Below the pieces are notes generated by a model. The model was not told the DNA's origin, did not search any database, and was given only the letters and a program-made list of their open reading frames with translations. This document shows, one piece after another, positions 12,731-25,068 of a stretch of DNA of 64,000 nt (its first letter is position 1; each line of letters opens with the position of its first letter). Origin of the DNA: Panaeolus papilionaceus (taxonomy: Eukaryota > Basidiomycota > Agaricomycetes > Agaricales); NCBI GenBank assembly GCA_015501605.1, contig JADNRZ010000014.1, forward strand, positions 124,001 to 188,000. Direction: 5' to 3'. A program made the translations under genes and the position numbers.

Positions 12731-13007
12731 TGTTGGGCTTTGGTGAATGCTATGCGAGGTTGCCGGATGAATTGACCAGAAATTTTGACAAAGTGTGGGA
12801 ACCCTTAATTCCCCAGGATCCATCATCTCGGCAGCGATACAGTCACGTCGATATTTGCAATTAAATTGTACTCGAAATTTGTCTCTACCTTTAACTTTAT
12901 CTATAACTTTTCAGTAAAGAAGATCAAAAAATATCGTTCTGGCCTAAATAACTTCTTTTCGAAACAAATCTTCTAAACGATGACGCGAACCAACAAAAGG
13001 CCTGAAT

Positions 13008-14731
13008 TCACTGGCAGATTCGAAGATGTCGGCTTATGAAATCTGACATCTTGAAAAGCAGGTTCGTGCCATTACCCAGCTCCAATGGGCTCCCGGGAAG
13101 GTAGTGTATCTCCTCAAGCGCGGGCAATGATGCAATCGACGGAAAGTCTGTCGATAATGTGTAAAAAAGCAGCACAAATTGGAGAGAAGAGAACGCTCAC
13201 CTAGATTCAATCTCCCTCGTGTTATCTCTCTCGAAAAATGGACGAAGGGGAGCTTCCTTCCACGCTTTTTGTACCTTCTCCACGACAAGCCATATTCCAT
13301 CAAAACGAGATTCCTGATGTTCTTCAGGGTAACGTCTGGTATTGCAGAATGATCGAAACCATGGTCCCATTTTGTCGAAATTATTTTGAGGGTGGTGGCA
13401 TTAATTATGTAGGGAGACACCGTAGGTAATAGCGCATGAAGGAAGTCTCGCTTGGGCCATCGATAGACAACCTGGAAACGCAGGCCAAGAGTGCCAGTGT
13501 CAAGGTTAGACTGGCAGATATTGCTGATCATGAACCGATCCTCCATTGGCATAAGAGACACTACCCCTGGGTTGGGATGGGGATCAGGGAAGAGTGCGAA
13601 CCACGCCTTGAGTCCCTTCAAAAGGTTTTCCGATTCTTCGTCATCGTAGCGCGAATCGGAGTCGGAGATGTACAAGCTGCAAGCCCTTTGGGGTGATATA
13701 CCACATAGCAATTTTCCTATGCCATCTCCTATTCCGGCAATTAGAGAAAGGTCAACCAAGTGCGGTAATACAACCTTCTGCACGCTAGCTTGAGTCGAGC
13801 CTCGATTGGATGATGACTTCACAGCGCTTCGGATATGCAGTCGCATCAACTGCGGCATATTGTGCAACATGTGTAGCCACTGCTCCCAGCTCGAGTACGA
13901 GCTTCGCAGTTGTTCCGTGTTGGGAATTGACGGCCAACGATATATCTCGGCAGGGTTACTGACGAGAAGGTGGGTGACTCGCTTGAAGCAAGGTAAAGAG
14001 AAATCTGTGGAGCATCGATAGAGCAGAACCGTCCGAAGGGATTGCGGAGATTCCTGCCTTTCTGGAATGGAAATAGATAGCGGTATTTCGTTGCCTCGAT
14101 GCGGAAGTGTTACCACAAAATTACGCATAGCCGCGTTGTGTATGAGCATTTTCGTCTGTTGTTGCACCTTGTCGTTCAGTGAATTGATCATAACTGACGA
14201 ATTGAACTGATATTGCGGAGGGGCGATCTCCAACGTGTGGATAGACGGGACTTTAGCACCGCTGTAAAGGAAGGTGTCTTTGAAGGTAGGTCCGCATAGT
14301 AAGCGAAGTGGAGCACCTCGTGATCGATATTGCTTCAGCCGATCCCAGGTTGAGCGAAAGCCTTTCACTCGAGTCCACAATACGGGAGTTTGCAAGGTAA
14401 GCTCTCTCCACATCCGACAGACTTGGGATATTGCCCGCAAATCCTCGTCCTTGTCCTTGTCTCTCTGAAGCGCGATGGATGAGAGTTTGTCAGTTGCGTT
14501 GTAAGCAATAAGATCATCGAAGGCTATGAGGGGAGGCAGTGTCATGAAGAATATGTTGGTTAGGATATCTGCGGGTATGTGTCCGATTATGGTCGTTTCG
14601 GTGTTTATCTGGCGCATTACTTCATCTCGATGCTCCTGGATCTCTCGGAGAAGTCGTTCACGATGATCCTCGATATCCTGGAGAAGTTCACGACGATGTA
14701 CATTGAGGGCCGAGGTGTTTGGAAGAGGCAT
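13008..14731 (-). CDS. F-box domain protein, paralogue of the neighbouring gene
   Basis: Same family and orientation as 10970-12730. It starts MPLPNTSALNVHRRELL, then an extended charged helix (DIEDHRERLLREIQEHRDEV) precedes the F-box GHIPADILTNIFFMTLPP. The post-F-box segment ISQVCRMWRELTLQTPVLW is conserved. The two-exon structure matches the paralogue: exon 1 is 14731-13201, a 53-nt intron follows at 13148-13200, and exon 2 encodes DFPSIASLPALEEIHYLPG and ends ISRHLRICQ before the stop at 13008. Without removing this intron the frame would run into unrelated residues, so the intron is well supported by the paralogue. Expanded F-box families of this kind are common in mushroom genomes. Function beyond SCF adaptor is not predictable. 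Confidence 0.75.
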
Positions 14732-15315
14732 CTTTTGGTTCGACGTTGAAGAGGTCCAGTCTATGAAGGTGACAGGCTGAAGGATGTAAATCGTCCGGAG
14801 AAAGCAGCAACATATTCTGGCTTAGGGCTTGCTTCTGGTATAAATACGGCGAACAGAGTACTGTGGTGTGTCTCTTTGGTCGGGTTTCCATGTATTTCGA
14901 TCCCATTACACGTGTAAATCAGCGATGGTTCTCTAGGAGAAGTGCACCCATCTCTCAGCTCATTGGTCAATCATTCCTTGGATAAGCGCCCAAGGTTCCT
15001 CGTGGTCAAAAAGGGCACCACCTGACCCCCATGCCGAACTATTTGTGCTATCGCTTGGTTATCGTGCTTTAGCATCATCATCAGTTGACATTTGATGAAT
15101 TGTACCCTCACAAAGGCCGTTACATTTTCCCCAGCAAGTCGGAGATAAATATGACACCAACTTGAAGTCTGGGGTTCATGTACGATTAGCACAAGGAAAG
15201 CGTGTCACCCGCCTGGGACATAACATTAGAGCACTACGGTACAACAAAGTGGATCATGGCGAGATGGGTGCATGCGGTATATTATAGGGGCCTGCTAGTA
15301 CAAAGGGAAGGAGTA
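14732..15315. other. Intergenic, no gene seen
   Basis: About 580 bases between the F-box start and the 3' end of snurportin-1. I see only short frames without motifs and no RNA gene. Confidence 0.4.
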
Positions 15316-17147
15316 CTACGAATCCATGGTTACGTCCCGACTCTGCAATTCCGCTAACATCGAATGTTCGATATGAGGGTTCATGCCATTGACTCCAGGA
15401 TAATGTGCCTGCTGCTGTTGACGTGTCAAGCGCGTCTGAACCAGCCTGTAGTCGCAGATATAAGCGGTTAGTTAAGGGAAACTGCGTCAAGATATGACGG
15501 GAAGTATGAGACTCGCCTTTCAAAGAGGTCTAATGGTGGTTCATCCCCATGTTCGGCCACTGAGTCATTCATTTCTTCTGCGTCTCGCTTTTCCAGGGTT
15601 CTCGCTGGCACCCAGCAAGCTAGTGGACTTGTACCAGGTTCATATGAAGCAGTTGAGACATAGAGTAGCAACCCATCAGACGGGGTCTGCGCAACGGCGG
15701 TGCCCCCCTCGGTGACCTGAATCGATCCACCACCAAATACGGGCGGAGGTAACGGCGCTGATCCGTTGAATGCTTGCGGGTTCCCAAAACCAAAAGGAAA
15801 CATTGGTGCGGGCGCTTCTACCTCCATAATCTCCCCCACACCGTCTCCAGCTGTTTCAACAGTAGGAACACTGACAATTGGGGGCAAAGACACGTCGATT
15901 GACCGCCAAGCTCTTGCAGCAGGGATAACTTGAGCTAAGAGGCTTTGTAGAGATGTATCGGAATGGAATGGCACAGGGACAAATGTTGTTGGGTATCGAA
16001 ACTTAGGAGGAGCACTGACTTCTGTGCTGGATGACGGAACATCGGTTGAAGATAACACGTTGTGAGGTTCCTGAACGAAGGTGGTTGAAAGTGGGGCTCC
16101 CACTTGCATTTCGGTCAACCTCGTATCACGCCACCAGAACCTGATCAGAGGCGTCAGAGAGAGATGAAAGAGAAAAACGACAGTAATAATATACCTAAAT
16201 GCAGCTTCGCAGTCAGAGACATCCTGCCCTTTCCATCGCACTACGTCAAGCACATGCAAAATCCCATTCTGCTTCCAATTAGAGTCAAGAATGCAATCCA
16301 ACACTGTGAGGGGAGGCAGCGGCGACGGAAATCGAAGGAGCGATTTGCCCAGCAGACGAGAGCGCAATGTTGTATTGGGGACTGTTATAAGACACATTTT
16401 AGACCACAGAAGGAAAATGAATAAGGATAGCGCACCGATGCCTGCTACACCAGCAGATTGATGGGTGACAGCCAAACAGCGTTTGCCAACAGGTATAGGA
16501 GCAACCGCTACCCAACCATGTTCCAAATCAGAGGGCAGGCCATCATTCAGCGTAGAGTGAGAGCTATCTGATACATTTCCCTGAGAGTCCCATGGTAGAT
16601 CGGGTCGCATCTCCAACAGTTCCGCGTACATGCACTTATCTGACCACTTTGGATTGGCCTTACTTCCATTACGCTGCTTTTTGCCCTTTCGTTTCTTCGA
16701 CTTCTTGACTGGCTCAATAGGAGGTGTTGCACCAGTATTGGAGGTAGAAGCCTGAGGAATTTTGAGCTCTGGAGTGGAAATGACATTTGGAACTGGGATG
16801 GATGGCTCTGGTTGACTGAGCATGGTAGCGTAACTAGCAAGAGAGCCAGGGTGGGGTTGCGCAGACTCGAGCTCTTCGTCTTCATCCTCTGATTCTCCAA
16901 GATTAAGAGATGCAAACAAGTCTAGCTGGCGTGAACTATCGATCCGTTGTGCTCTTCGCTATTGAGCTGCATAAATTCTTTGGTCGTTGTAATGTGTTGC
17001 CAACGGTATTACGGACCTTTTTCTGGTCCTCCAACGCCTGCAAAACTTAGATGAAGCATATTATAATGGATTCAAGGATACCTTCTTTCTTCTCTCTTGC
17101 TGAGAAGCAATTGGAGGCAGCTTGTATGTCGCTTTTCTTGTGTCCAT
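15316..17147 (-). CDS. SNUPN: Snurportin-1, m3G-cap snRNP import adaptor
   Basis: Adaptor that binds the trimethylguanosine cap of spliceosomal snRNPs and hands them to importin-beta for nuclear import. Six exons: 17147-17082, 17037-17017 (21 nt), 16958-16436, 16381-16195, 16140-15517 and 15445-15316. The rebuilt N-terminus, with SQQERRKKALEDQKK then RRAQRIDSSRQLDLFASL, has the basic importin-beta-binding pattern of the family. A short acidic stretch (ESEDEDEELES) follows. The cap-binding domain shows HGWVAVAPIPVGKRCLAV, TVLDCILDSNW, ILHVLDVVRWKGQDVSDCE, AAFRFWWRDTR and DGLLLYVSTASYEPGTSPL, all in the family order. The last intron (15446-15516) is read as GC-AG with donor GCGAGT. This avoids a frame that otherwise ends in unlikely residues, and gives a glutamine-rich tail ending VTMDS. 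Two introns (16382-16435 and 16141-16194) are in-frame and lack stops, so a naive model would retain them. Confidence 0.85.
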
Positions 17148-17479
17148 GATGGGAAGAGACGAAATCGATTAAACCCTAACCACCTTCCAGGTTCCCTCAT
17201 AAAACGTTTCCGACCTCGCTATCATCACCCGAATAAAACAAATTCGTATTCTTGTTGACAACTTCACGTCGAGCATCTTGACCTTCAACCTCGACATTCT
17301 AACCATCAGAATGCACAAACCCCCTTGCTTTTTGGGCAGATTCTTGGTGATGGAATGCATGATTATAATTTATGTTTGAGCATGGGGACATATCATCTGA
17401 GTTACTACGATGGCTAGTAAAAACATCGCTGTTTAAATCTGCCTGGTGCCCTTCCTCCCTGTAAATCGTTGCCTGACCA

Positions 17480-19530
17480 TGAAGGCAATTGCTTTGCTGC
17501 GTTACTGCACTACGTTGCACCATACGCTGGCGCTTGGAAACTCTCAACTATCTCAACTAATACTCTTGCTGGTGCTCTCTCAACAAGATTTACACCAAAC
17601 CATCTCCAGCAGATGTCTCCAAGTCAATTGACGCCAATAACGAAGGAAAAATCTCTCTTGCAGAATTTCTTACTGTGTTAAACCTTGGCTGGGAGGACCA
17701 TGAAGCTTCACATCATGCTCGAGACTTAGGCATATCTCACCCGTTCCAGTTTATCCAGGAATACGACTCTGACGGTATGACGTATCTGCTTTTATCTTTG
17801 TGGATAACCCATTCATGCCAATTTTTATAGCCGACGGAGAACTTTCTTTCGATGAATTTTCCTTGGCTTTTGGTGAAATGCCCTCTCAACCGTCTGAAGG
17901 AGCTGCAGACAGATGTGCTGCAATGCAATCCCACGTCGACACATGCAAAACCAGCGATATTCTACGGTGCAGCGGTACGCCCATGTCAACTGATCCTCTT
18001 TTTAGACATTTCGCTAATCTGTAACACTAGCTCACATTGATATGGCACAAAGCATCTGTCACACCGACTATCCCAATCTTGTTCAACAACGTATTATGTC
18101 GTCTCCGCGTGGATCTATCTGTAACACATATAAACTCCCTCGTTAATTGAGTTAATAGCAGAGCTAGGACCTTACCAACCACAGAGACGATTCTTTTGGA
18201 TTTTCTTGGATTGGGCCGTTGTAAATGCCCACTCTCATAACCGCTGCTGCTGCCTTGATTGCCCAGAACGAAATCGCTGCAGCCATGTATCACGAAGTTA
18301 AGAATCTCGACTTCGAGGTCAGTTCAATTTTGAACATTCTCATTTTTCTCTGACATGTCGTCCTCGCACTCCTTAGGTCTGGACTACTCGCCCTCGCCCC
18401 CAATGCGCTACATAGGTTTATTAGAGTAGCAGTGTGGTACCATTGGATCTGGCTGAGCACGCGGTTGCTCAGAAGGGGGTTCTCGTCTTTATGCCAATTC
18501 TTACAAAGGTCTGTATCCTTTCGACTCCATCATGGTTTGGAGCTAAAATCATTGCAACAGACCATTTTAGGCATGGGAGTCAAGCCTGCGGCTTCTGGAA
18601 TGCAGGGTGCAAAAGCTTGTGCTTTGGGTAAACCCCACGGGGTGCCTGGAGAACAACAGACGGCTGGGTTACTATCAAGGTGGATCGATGGGCCCGTTCA
18701 GTTTAGAAGGAGCCTTCATCCTTGCCACTCAACTAACGGAAATTAACTTTGCGATACTGGCAGCAAATGCCAATGCAGCACGAAGGCCGATCTTTTGGAT
18801 AAATGGCATTATCCCTGACATCCCAGGGACCAGTCATTTAACAACATGCCTTGGTCACTACGCTCCAAATTACTAATTTTCAATGGATTCTAGGTTTTCT
18901 CGGAGAGCAGATTTCTCCATCAAACAGGCACGGCGACTGGGGATACCAGAGCTGGCATTTACTTTGTTGTACGTATACGTTCATTTGTATAGCACTTATG
19001 CCTAATCTTTCTCCCTAGATTGACGTTAATGGTGGACGAAATCCTGACGAGAATGATACCCGCAACGTATTTGTATTCGCTATGCATAGTGAGTCCGCAA
19101 TTGGCGCGTCCTAAACCCTGTGTGTGTATCACTGATCATGTTGATTTAGCTATGGGTCCTTACTCGGGGATCAATGCCCCGAACGACGATATCCTCAATA
19201 ATCCGACATTCAGTATCATAACCCCAGGAGTAGAGTCGCAGGAACCGGGTCGAGGACCAGGACCCAATGCTAGAGGGCACCAGCGTTTCCTGCCACACGC
19301 GTGTGTGTTTACCATTCAGCTTCACTATGCGTTGTCCTTATAATACAATGTTTGACAGCACGCTGCCTGGGTTCCATATAACAGCCTCAAAACCTTTATG
19401 TCACAAAGTAAGTGACGACAGTCGGTCCATTCAATACGAAGCTTATCACCCTCGTTCAGGCCCCAGTGACTCTCACAACCGTGTTGGGTTCCCTGGATAT
19501 ACGCAAGTTGGAAGCTTCCATTTGTAAGTG
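17480..19530 (+). CDS. Unrecognised multi-exon locus with two EF-hand-like loops, possibly decaying
   Basis: A gene-like region with clear splice signals but no complete model. The best part is an EF-hand pair: one loop at about 17626-17670 (DANNEGKISLAEFL) and a second split by an intron at about 17776-17830 (YDSD then ADGELSFDEFSLAFG). Calcium binding is therefore plausible. Further exon-like pieces are AAALIAQNEIAAAMYHEV (about 18250-18310), VPLDLAEHAVAQKGVLVF (about 18436), GPFSLEGAFILATQLTEI (about 18690) and GPYSGINAPNDDILNNPTF (about 19150). They are linked by plausible GT and AG sites, but a continuous frame fails near 18220, where a stop or frame change separates two good pieces. I do not recognise the family. 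It may be an intact gene with exons I mis-joined, or a pseudogene. Nothing in the neighbours suggests its role. Confidence 0.35.
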
Positions 19531-19888
19531 CAATACCACCTGAGTATTATTTCTGGATTGGTATTGAGCAATTGTGCAACAGGTATATTTTTTCGGGAGA
19601 CACAAACAAGCGCATGACCCAGGTCGAGTTATCTCAACACCGACCAATCTGACCCTCCCAATAAACAAACGTGAAACCATTCACCAAAGTAGTCTTATAC
19701 TATTATTTAAGTCCAGACGACGTATTTCAGTATATATATATATATATACCTTTATTATTTGGCTTTCTCTCGCATACGTTGAATGTTTTGAAAATCTCGA
19801 GTGCTTGAAATGTGTAAGATAAAGGATTATTGCGGACCTAACCCAAAATCAAGGTTGTCATCGATCTTTACCCGCAACCACCACCACA

Positions 19889-21357
19889 ATGTCTTCAAAG
19901 ATTGTGCAAATCGCCGACCTTCCAGGTTTACAATCTTCAAACATTTATTAAAGCTCGAATATTGATTTTTATTCAGGTCACCAAGACCGTGCCTGGCAGG
20001 TCGCATGGAATCCATCCAAGCCCCTCATAGCTTCATGCTCAGCAGATAAATCCGTCCGCATTTGGTCCTATACTCCCCGTTCCACTTCTTCTTCAACGCC
20101 CCTAAATTTTGTAGCGCATCCAGAAATACCAACAGGGCATGCTAAATCGGTGAGGACGATTGCATGGTCTCCCTCGGGGACACAGCTCGCGACAGGCTCA
20201 TTCGACGCAAACATCGGAGTTTGGGAGAAGGAACAAGACTCAGACCAATGGGAATGTATCTCTACTCTCGAGGGGCATGAAACAGAATGCAAATCAGTTG
20301 CATTCTCGCCCACCGGCCCACTTTTGGCCAGCTGTAGCCGCGATAAGACAGTGTGGATATGGGAGGGTCTGTCATAATTTCCTTCACTGCTCCGAGCCTA
20401 CATGTTTTCAACCTCTCACCCTCGCTTAGTTCTTCCAGACGGCGAATTTGAAACCATTTCGGTGCTTATGGAACACACTCAAGACGTCAAAGCTGTTGCC
20501 TGGCATCCGTTGGACGAGGTACCTCTTCTCCACGAACATTTGTACATTTCGATTAACCTGTTTTGGGCTGTAGGTTCTCGCATCTGCCTCCTATGACGAT
20601 ACCGTCAAACTCTACATCGAAGATCCAACGGACGATTGGTTCTGCTTTGCCACTCTCGAGGGACATACATCCACAGTATGGGCTATAGCATGGAGTCCAG
20701 CTTTCGGATCAGGTGCGTCATTCCACGAAATCCTGGAATCTTATCATCTTAACCTGTTGATCTTGCCATTATCTTAATTTCCCAGACCCTTATTCAGCTG
20801 GAACATATCTCGCCTCTGCATCTGACGACAGGGCAATTCGTATATGGCAGCGCGTGGCAAAACATAAATTCGAATGTGTGCTAGTAATCACAGGGGAAGA
20901 ACCCACCACGCCAGGAGGCAAACGGGTTGAGAAACGCTTCCAGAGGAGCTTGTACTCCATCAGCTGGAGAGAAAAGCCTAAAGGATGGGGATCTCAATCA
21001 TCAAACACGGACTCCATGCAGGTCGATGGTGAACCCGAAAAAGAACTGTCGACTGCATCGGAAAGCAGCTGGGTTTCACTTGGCTGGCTAGCATGTACGG
21101 GCGGCGATGGCGCCGTTTGGGTATTTGAATTGGAAGCACCTTCGCCTGCAGCTGCGCCTTCTACGAAACCCTCACCTCCTCGCGCAACACTCGCAGCATC
21201 CGTTGATCAAGCTCATAGCGTACACGACATCAACTCAGTAGCCTGGTGTCCGTCGGCATTGAAGCCAGTCGAGGGCAGCTCAAATTCCCCACCCCTTCCC
21301 CCACTGCTTGCGACTGCGGGGGACGATGGACATGTCCGCGTCTGGGAGATAGTCTGA
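19889..21357 (+). CDS. CIA1: Cytosolic iron-sulfur assembly protein CIA1 (WD40)
   Basis: WD40 beta-propeller of the CIA targeting complex, which helps insert Fe-S clusters into cytosolic and nuclear apoproteins. Five exons: 19889-19925, 19977-20366, 20430-20518, 20574-20712 and 20786-21357. Repeats are visible in order: [150 protein letters not shown], and late blades ending [17 protein letters not shown] seven-bladed propeller with the YDDTVKLY and DDWFC pattern (here [15 protein letters not shown]) is characteristic of Cia1/CIAO1 rather than of general WD40 proteins. The insert around the sixth blade is longer than in animals. The start ATG lies directly before [12 protein letters not shown] and the first intron. 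Confidence 0.9.
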
Positions 21358-21586
21358 GCTACTGTAGATGGGACACACTACGATTTTTACTATTGGGCAA
21401 GACCATCCCTTAACCTGGCAACATGTCAAACTATTAGGCACCGATCCATGATATCGAAGTAGAACTTCAGCGTGAAAACTGCAAGAAGATTCTGTCAAAA
21501 ACCATCCCAGATATTGATTGTATTCAATTACAAACTGATGTAGAGGCCACGACTCATGATGAAGAAAAATAAATAAATAATTATAG

Positions 21587-21670
21587 CTCTCTGTCTGGGA
21601 GTCGAACCCAGCTTTCGCGCGATCACTATTAGATGACAGGCGCGTGTACTAACCGATATACTAACAGAGA
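21587..21670 (-). tRNA. tRNA-Asp(GTC) with a 12-nt intron
   Basis: On the minus strand the sequence folds as a cloverleaf. The acceptor stem TCTCTGT pairs with ACAGAGA, the anticodon stem CGCGC pairs with GCGCG, and the T arm is CTGGG-TTCGACT-CCCAG. The loop reads CT-GTC-A, interrupted after the base 3' of the anticodon by TCTAATAGTGAT, then C. Removing these 12 bases leaves a 72-nt tRNA. A T-run follows on the minus strand (plus strand AAAAAT near 21565), fitting Pol III termination. Confidence 0.9.
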
Positions 21671-21926
21671 CTGGATTAGGAACCACAGATGAAGGTTTGA
21701 ACTGAAACTCATTTGCGGGGAGAAAAATAGGCTTTGATGATTGTTGCATGGCATAATATGTCCCACTTACCCAAACTTGTATTTGCAAGCAGTCAAAAAT
21801 ATGTTCATCGTCAGAGCAATATATAATATACATTCGTTAGTAAATAACTGCACAATAAAGCTCCATACTTTATTGTATATAGAAATGTATCCGTGTTCGT
21901 GAACGTTAACTTCAACTTAAAATACA

Positions 21927-23407
21927 TTATAGAGTCAAATCCATGACAAACGCTTCCTGCTCAGGAGCGAAGCGCGGCGCAAAGATGTAGTTCAAAATAA
22001 ACGCAAGCCGAATACCACCTTGAGCAAGCAGCTTCTCCACAATCATCTGCTTAGCAATAGCGCCGGCGTATTCTGGGGTATCGAGCTGAGGGACGCCGTC
22101 CTGCAGCGCTTTAGCAATAACCTCATCGGAATCCTCAGCCAAATCAAAGTCGTGGTCGTGGTGATGGTCTGCCATTATGTCGTCAACGGAAGAACCCCGG
22201 AGGGCGAGGGATTTAGGCCACACGATGTCGCAGTTCAACTGGTGAGCTGGCTTCGACCAATGATACGGGCACACAACAGGACCATCTGGCAGGATTTCCA
22301 CGCCTTTAGGAACATATCGGAAGATAGCCTCATACAGGTTGCTGAGACCAGAAATGACTTGCTGCCATACTGGAGAGCCTGAAAAAGAAGGCGAGTTCAA
22401 GACTGTGGTGGACGATGTGGGTGCGGGGCAGGTATACCAGGTCTTGACTTCTTCGGACCATGGGTTCAGAATACCTTCCCATAGGATACGACGGATATAG
22501 GGGTCATAAATGGTCCCCCGTAATGCCTTCTCGACTTGAGGATAAGGAAGGGGTCGAGAGTAATTTCCCGGAACAGTGCGTACAGACTTTGCGATAAGTA
22601 ACCCGTCCCAGACGGAGTGAAGGTCTATCGGAAGAACATTTTGTCAATCAGGGCGAAGATTCAATGAGTCATGCACAGAAAGTGAAGGCTGTCGCGATGA
22701 GCGGGACCAATGAATACCAGTCGCTGTGCATAGCTGGTTGTTTGCATTGTATCATATGATAGGAACACTCCTCTTTGACGTTTGGCACATTCTAGGGTTG
22801 AACTAAATTGCGACTTACTGGTGTGTCTGCGGTCAAATAGAACTTTGGCACCATTTCCTCCGCGCAATTTGCCTGTCAAATGAAGAGGCTGATGCATGTC
22901 TCCAACAAAATGGATCAAGAACTTGAGGGCTTCGTTTGCAGTGTGGTGGTTGACCTCGTCACGTACCCAACCCTGAAGAAGGGCGGTAGTGTTCTTCACC
23001 CCGTCGAGAACATTAATGTGCTCTGTACCTGCCCAACCATCATTGCCGGGATAAGCACATGACTCGGGAGGGTTATCGTCGAGAGCTCCGACGTAATGGA
23101 GTGATGCGGACCACCTCATCCTCATGCGGTTCTGGTCTGCCCATGTCGCCACTCGGGAAAGATGGCACTCCCTCCTTGGGAGGTCCAAAATTTCACAAAG
23201 GGTAGGCAAGACGTCTGGATGCAAATGCATCTGAGCAATTGTAGCCACTATTTCGTGTCCTAAGGGTGATTCTTAGTTGAACATGTATTCCAAGAACAAA
23301 CAATAAAGCAACGAACCAACTGCGCCCCATGCATTAGCTACAGGGACATATTGCAGGACACCAACAAGGGGTATGAGTGCAGTGACTAAAGGTATAGATA
23401 GGCGCAT
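21927..23407 (-). CDS. Secreted S1/P1-type zinc nuclease
   Basis: Extracellular zinc-dependent endonuclease that cuts single-stranded DNA and RNA and removes 3' phosphates. Three exons: 23407-23317, 23259-22819 and 22624-21927. The first 25 or so residues (MRLSIPLVTALIPLVGVLQY...) form a signal peptide ending before WGAVGHEIVA; the mature N-terminal Trp and the following His are zinc ligands in this family. The other ligands are in place: Asp in VATWADQNR, His in ASLHYVGALD, the motif HFVGDMHQPLHLTGKLRGG, and NLHSVWDG after the second intron. The C-terminal third holds PEYAGAIAKQMIVEKLLAQG and GIRLAFILNYIF, the usual closing helices. A His/Asp-rich patch (ADHHHDHDFDLAEDSD) in the C-terminal third is unusual and may bind metal, which is inference. 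Nutrient scavenging is the likely role. Confidence 0.88.
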
Positions 23408-23748
23408 AATAGAAAGGGTATGGAAGGGATGAGCAAGAGGAAGCTCAGCCTTTTAAACGGAACAAGGCAAGGAACAAGGGTCGTGTCATACTAATTAGGT
23501 CACTCGCCATCAAGACGCGTCCCTTCCAAATATTCTCACAGCCCTCATGTGAGCAATCAGACAAAAATAGGGGTACCATGTAAATGTTCCCATGTAACCC
23601 ACTGCCACGGCATAGCCTGCAATGCGTCGACGAGGTGAAATCAGCAATAACATTTCCTTCACAATTCTCGGAAATAAAGAACAAATCTTAAATTTCAAAC
23701 TACATACTGAAGGAAATCTGAAGCGCATCTTCTTTAGGTTCTATTCAA
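23408..23748. other. Intergenic, promoter side of the nuclease
   Basis: About 340 bases between the nuclease start and the stop of the next minus-strand gene. No frame or RNA gene that I can support. Confidence 0.4.
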
Positions 23749-24795
23749 CTAGTACTCATTATCAAGGTGTTTCGCCCAAACCACAGACCTTCGGGCTAGA
23801 TTCATCAACCCCTCAAATTTAAGCAGGTTTTTTAAAGAATTGGCAACTGGGTCGATCCACAGATTACCATCCTCTTTATTTTTGAAATATCCTTCTGAGG
23901 GCAGTAAATTAGCAGCTTGAATAGCTTGACATCTCAAGGCTTACCTCTACGCGCCTCAACGAGCCCTGTCGCTAACTCCCATTTATCGATACGATAACAA
24001 TGCAACCCGGCTAGCCAATCTTCATCTGCGGCTGTACCATAACCAACCGAGTAAACGAGACGTATTAGTCTTGAATCAGCCTCCTGAGTATCAGTTACAT
24101 GCGACGGTTGAGTGTCGTTGAATACATCCTCTGGATCCACGCTTTCGCGACACAGGATGACAACGGCTAATTGTTGATGGTTCAGGAGGATACGGTCGAT
24201 TTCCGGCATCATTCCCTGTCCTCTGTCATACACGGCCAGATGGGTAAGGTGCTTCAGATGACCTAGCGCTTGTTCGACAACTTGGAGTTCCCTCGTTGAT
24301 GGACGATGCGTGATATCAAGATGCGTCAACTGGGATAATTGTGGCATCATCATATCCCCTGGTGTGATGAAGGATATGGATCCTGCCAAACGCTGCAGGC
24401 GGACCGAAGTATTGGTAATATAAGAGAGGACGTCGTGTAACGGATCGAATATTCGGAGTGTCTTGAGGTTAGAGCATTTTGGGAGCACTTTCTCTGTTGT
24501 CTCTAAAATGGGGTCAACGAGGACAATGTTTTCGATGAGGGCGTAATTGTCCTCGTTGTGAAAGTCACAATCATAATAGAAAATGATTAGGGTGTTGTAC
24601 ACTTGTGGTTTCAACCTATGTGGACGAGTCTAAACACAAATCAGGACAGATATTGGCACATAAATCTTACCTTGTATACACACGCTTTGAGACTCGAAGC
24701 AAGTGGGGATACAGGCAGCGTGAATACTCTGAATTGGTTGCAGCAAGATCGAATATCAAGTCCTGTAACTCGAGAGGAAGTTCAACGAGCCCCAT
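23749..24795 (-). CDS. Hypothetical protein, F-box/LRR-like, tandem paralogue A
   Basis: Three exons: 24795-24671, 24615-23945 and 23894-23749. The N-terminus MGLVELPLELQDLIFDLAAT resembles a short F-box start, where a conserved LP-E precedes a helix. The main part has repeated SNLKTLRIF, LSQLTHLDI and LKHLTHLAV strands, typical of leucine-rich-repeat proteins of mushroom genomes. A conserved block VILCRESVDPEDVF and the end YFKNKEDGNLWIDPVANSL are shared with paralogue B. The first intron joins VYT-R to LKPQVYNTLIIFYYD with a proper phase, which supports the upstream ATG at 24795. The product is probably cytosolic, and a role in protein turnover can only be guessed. Lineage-specific families like this are frequent in agaricomycetes. 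Confidence 0.65.
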
Positions 24796-25068
24796 AACGA
24801 TGATCGTCGTCAAAGTGGAAGATCATGAGGAATTGTCCCATGGGCGCTCTTCTTAAATTGATGGGGTGTATCGGCAAACAGCGACGATGATCAAAGGCCT
24901 CTGAAGCTGAATGATTTCAGACTTTGATCGTTCCGACCATACTTGTCGTTACATTTCAAGAGATATCTATTGGAAATTTTTGTGAAAAGATGCAGAAACG
25001 AGACCCGTCATAGATCTACGCTAGATACCGGCCTTATTTTATGAGTCGTAACATAGGCCCCAGTAACA

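Noticed and set aside
17480..19530. Heme peroxidase/peroxygenase or phosphatidylserine decarboxylase as identity of the EF-hand locus
   Set aside because: I compared the pieces with the motifs of those families from general knowledge and found no conserved active-site pattern.
19731..19749. TATATATATATATA tract as a promoter of CIA1
   Set aside because: It lies about 140 bases upstream of the ATG inside 3' flank of the previous locus; simple repeats of this kind are common by chance.
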